A stretch of DNA of 5,885 bases from JBBTWO01 sp038062745 (GTDB taxonomy: Bacteria; Patescibacteriota; Microgenomatia; UBA8517): the NCBI GenBank assembly GCA_038062745.1, contig JBBTWO010000006.1:1-5885 (forward strand). The letters are read 5' to 3'. This document shows positions 4,916 through 5,885 of this stretch, piece after piece (positions within the stretch are counted from its first letter, which is position 1; each line of letters starts with the position of its first letter). The notes under the pieces are model-generated. The model searched no databases. It saw only the letters and a program-made list of their open reading frames with translations, and was not told where the DNA came from. Made by a program: the position numbers and the translations under genes.

Positions 4916-5272
4916 TTAGTCCTTTTTACTTTTATCTCTAACAACTTGGTTAAAATCAAACATTACTCTTTTATCAAAAGTTGTTTCACTTTTAACCATA
5001 CCTCTCATGAGTTCAATTGCAGCTTCTCTTAAAATAGTTCTTGCTATTGGATTATCCTGGGAACTATTGAGAACAAAGTAACCCATATCAGTACCTAACT
5101 TTTTAACATCAACCATCTCACCTGAATAGTATTCAGAAAAGCCATCTTTAAAGTCAGCAAGACACTGCAAAGCTTGTTCTAGTTCACTTTGTGGTTCTGC
5201 CAATAGTCCATCAATTTTGCTTTCACAAGGAAAGACTGCTATATCATCTCGATCTATTAATTTTTCAGTCAT
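4916..5272 (-). CDS. unknown 118-residue protein, mostly helical
   Basis: I do not recognise a family. After an N-terminal stretch holding a single Cys-containing FPCES (14-18), the sequence is rich in predicted helix: ELEQALQCLADFKDGFSEYY (30-49), then NPIARTILREAAIELMRGMV (74-93), and it ends in a basic tail (RDKSKKD). There is no signal peptide or membrane segment, so it should be cytoplasmic. The start is well supported by GAGGTGA seven bases before the ATG at 5272. It follows the 105-residue gene by 50 bases in the same direction and is probably cotranscribed. Both proteins begin MTE and are small and helical, but no convincing sequence similarity links them. Confidence 0.7.
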   Translation of the reverse strand: MTEKLIDRDDIAVFPCESKIDGLLAEPQSELEQALQCLADFKDGFSEYYSGEMVDVKKLGTDMGYFVLNSSQDNPIARTILREAAIELMRGMVKSETTFDKRVMFDFNQVVRDKSKKD

Positions 5273-5278
5273 TTTATA

Positions 5279-5285
5279 ATCACCT
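5279..5285 (-). promoter_or_regulatory. Shine-Dalgarno sequence of the 118-residue gene
   Basis: On the minus strand GAGGTGA (ending TCACCTC when read on the plus strand) lies about seven bases before the ATG at 5272. It fixes the start and contrasts with the SD-less starts of the genes to the left. Confidence 0.6.
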
Positions 5286-5300
5286 CACTTTCTAAACTGG

Positions 5301-5310
5301 TGGGCAGGAG
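5301..5310 (-). repeat. decamer CTCCTGCCCA, copy 2
   Basis: Identical to the decamer at 4901-4910. It lies 12 bases after the stop codon of the 105-residue gene, in the gap before the 118-residue gene. It could be a processing site, a protein-binding site or chance. Confidence 0.35.
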
Positions 5311-5322
5311 TTGAAATTAAAA

Positions 5323-5640
5323 TCAACTATTTTGCTCTTTTAGAGACTCTCGAAACACATCTAACTGTTCCTCAGTTATGTCTGGATTGTGTAATCTAAC
5401 CATGGTTTCTGCTATCCCATACAGCATTGGTTTTAAAGATTCATCTTTAATCCCATGTCTACAAAAATCAGCAACTTCAGCAAAAGCCTCAGTTCCCAAT
5501 GTTAATCCAGCTACAGAACCTCCTAATCTTTCTGCATATTTGTTTGCAGTTTCCATTACTAGGTCTGTAAGTACATGCATTTCTTTGTCATAAAAAGAAA
5601 CTTGTTGTGTTTGTTGTTCTCCTGTTTTTATTTCTGTCAT
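5323..5640 (-). CDS. unknown 105-residue acidic helical protein
   Basis: No family is recognised. The N-terminal 14 residues are polar and Gln/Thr-rich. The rest looks like three or four amphipathic helices: YDKEMHVLTDLVMETANKYA (17-36), a Gly-containing turn (LGGSVAGL), TEAFAEVADFCRHGI (50-64), LKPMLYGIAETMVRL (69-83), and a final acidic helix starting ITEEQLDVF. There is one cysteine (C60), no membrane segment and no signal peptide. Its ATG overlaps the TAA of the upstream gene by one base (TAATG) and is preceded by a perfect AAGGAGGTGA, so it should be strongly translated and cotranscribed with that gene. TGA is its stop codon. Confidence 0.72.
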   Translation of the reverse strand: MTEIKTGEQQTQQVSFYDKEMHVLTDLVMETANKYAERLGGSVAGLTLGTEAFAEVADFCRHGIKDESLKPMLYGIAETMVRLHNPDITEEQLDVFRESLKEQNS

Positions 5641-5885
5641 TATTTCTCACCTCCTTTTTCGTCTTTTAATATTGATTTAAGATTCTTGTTTAAGATAAAT
5701 TTTGAAATTAATTTTTGAGTTACTTTTTTCTTTGTCTTCTGGTTCTCTTTGATTAAATTAATGATAAAGTCTGTTGTAATCTTTTTTAACTCATCCATTT
5801 TGATTTGACCTTTCTTGTATCTTTTGTAAATATCTGTAACCAATTTTTCTTCTGGTGATTTTTCTTCGAGAGGAGTATCTGTAAT
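5640..5885 (-). CDS. C-terminal part of a basic helical protein, cut by the window edge
   Basis: The frame is open from the right edge of the window, giving at least 81 residues ending in KDEKGGEK. The only possible internal starts are non-ATG or late (a TTG at 5843, an ATG at about 5795), and the frame runs through the edge, so this is the 3' end of a longer gene. The sequence is lysine-rich and helical. IYKRYKKGQIKMDELKK followed by DFIINLI has the flavour of the C-terminal helices of bacterial tryptophanyl-tRNA synthetases (a Y..G.I...ELK...AD.I pattern), but without the catalytic domain this is a weak suggestion only. It overlaps the 105-residue gene by one base and is the first visible gene of the three-gene cluster. 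Confidence 0.6.
   Translation of the reverse strand: MTDTPLEEKSPEEKLVTDIYKRYKKGQIKMDELKKITTDFIINLIKENQKTKKKVTQKLISKFILNKNLKSILKDEKGGEK
5647..5656 (-). promoter_or_regulatory. perfect Shine-Dalgarno sequence of the 105-residue gene
   Basis: AAGGAGGTGA on the minus strand is ten bases of full complementarity to the 16S rRNA 3' end, six bases before the ATG at 5640. It lies inside the last codons of the upstream gene. It confirms the start and indicates strong initiation. Confidence 0.75.

Noticed and set aside
5378..5593. Plus-strand frame opposite the 105-residue gene.
   Set aside because: The minus-strand gene has a perfect Shine-Dalgarno sequence and operon context; this is a shadow.

Overview
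The window is AT-rich, compact bacterial DNA (roughly two-thirds A+T by eye). Genes are short and closely packed, sometimes overlapping. TGA ends three genes (the Erm-like, nucleosidase and 105-aa genes), so the genetic code is standard. The mix of diverged housekeeping-type enzymes, small unknown genes and start codons placed right at the predicted transcription start would fit an uncultivated small-genome lineage such as the Patescibacteria/CPR. That placement is inference: no rRNA, tRNA or ribosomal protein gene is present to fix it.

Layout. At the left, on the minus strand, a tiny membrane peptide gene (start 682) abuts a staphylococcal-nuclease-type gene (577-53). Upstream of this pair, 725-806 holds three perfect pairings whose order defines a pseudoknot, with a -10-like hexamer placed so that transcription would begin at its first base. 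Diverging from here, a Major Facilitator transporter is read on the plus strand (854-1999) from an extended -10 promoter that puts the transcription start at its ATG. It meets, tail to tail and 6 bp apart, a minus-strand pair: an Erm-type rRNA adenine methyltransferase (3537-2647) overlapping a CPBP-family membrane protease homologue (2650-2006) through ATGA.

Further right, all on the minus strand, are a MTA/SAH-nucleosidase-family gene (4399-3701) and a small cupin gene (4840-4505). Each has a good -10 box almost touching its start codon. Last comes a cluster of three genes: the 3' end of a basic protein entering from the right edge (5885-5640), then two small helical acidic proteins of 105 and 118 residues that I do not recognise. 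This cluster uses strong Shine-Dalgarno sequences, unlike the rest of the window.

The most interesting points are the pseudoknot at 725-806; a related hairpin element behind both the cupin and nucleosidase genes; active-site substitutions in the nuclease, nucleosidase and cupin; and an Erm-type methyltransferase near an MFS exporter, which hints at antibiotic self-protection. No CRISPR array, insertion sequence, tRNA or rRNA was seen. No intergenic stretch exceeds 300 bases.
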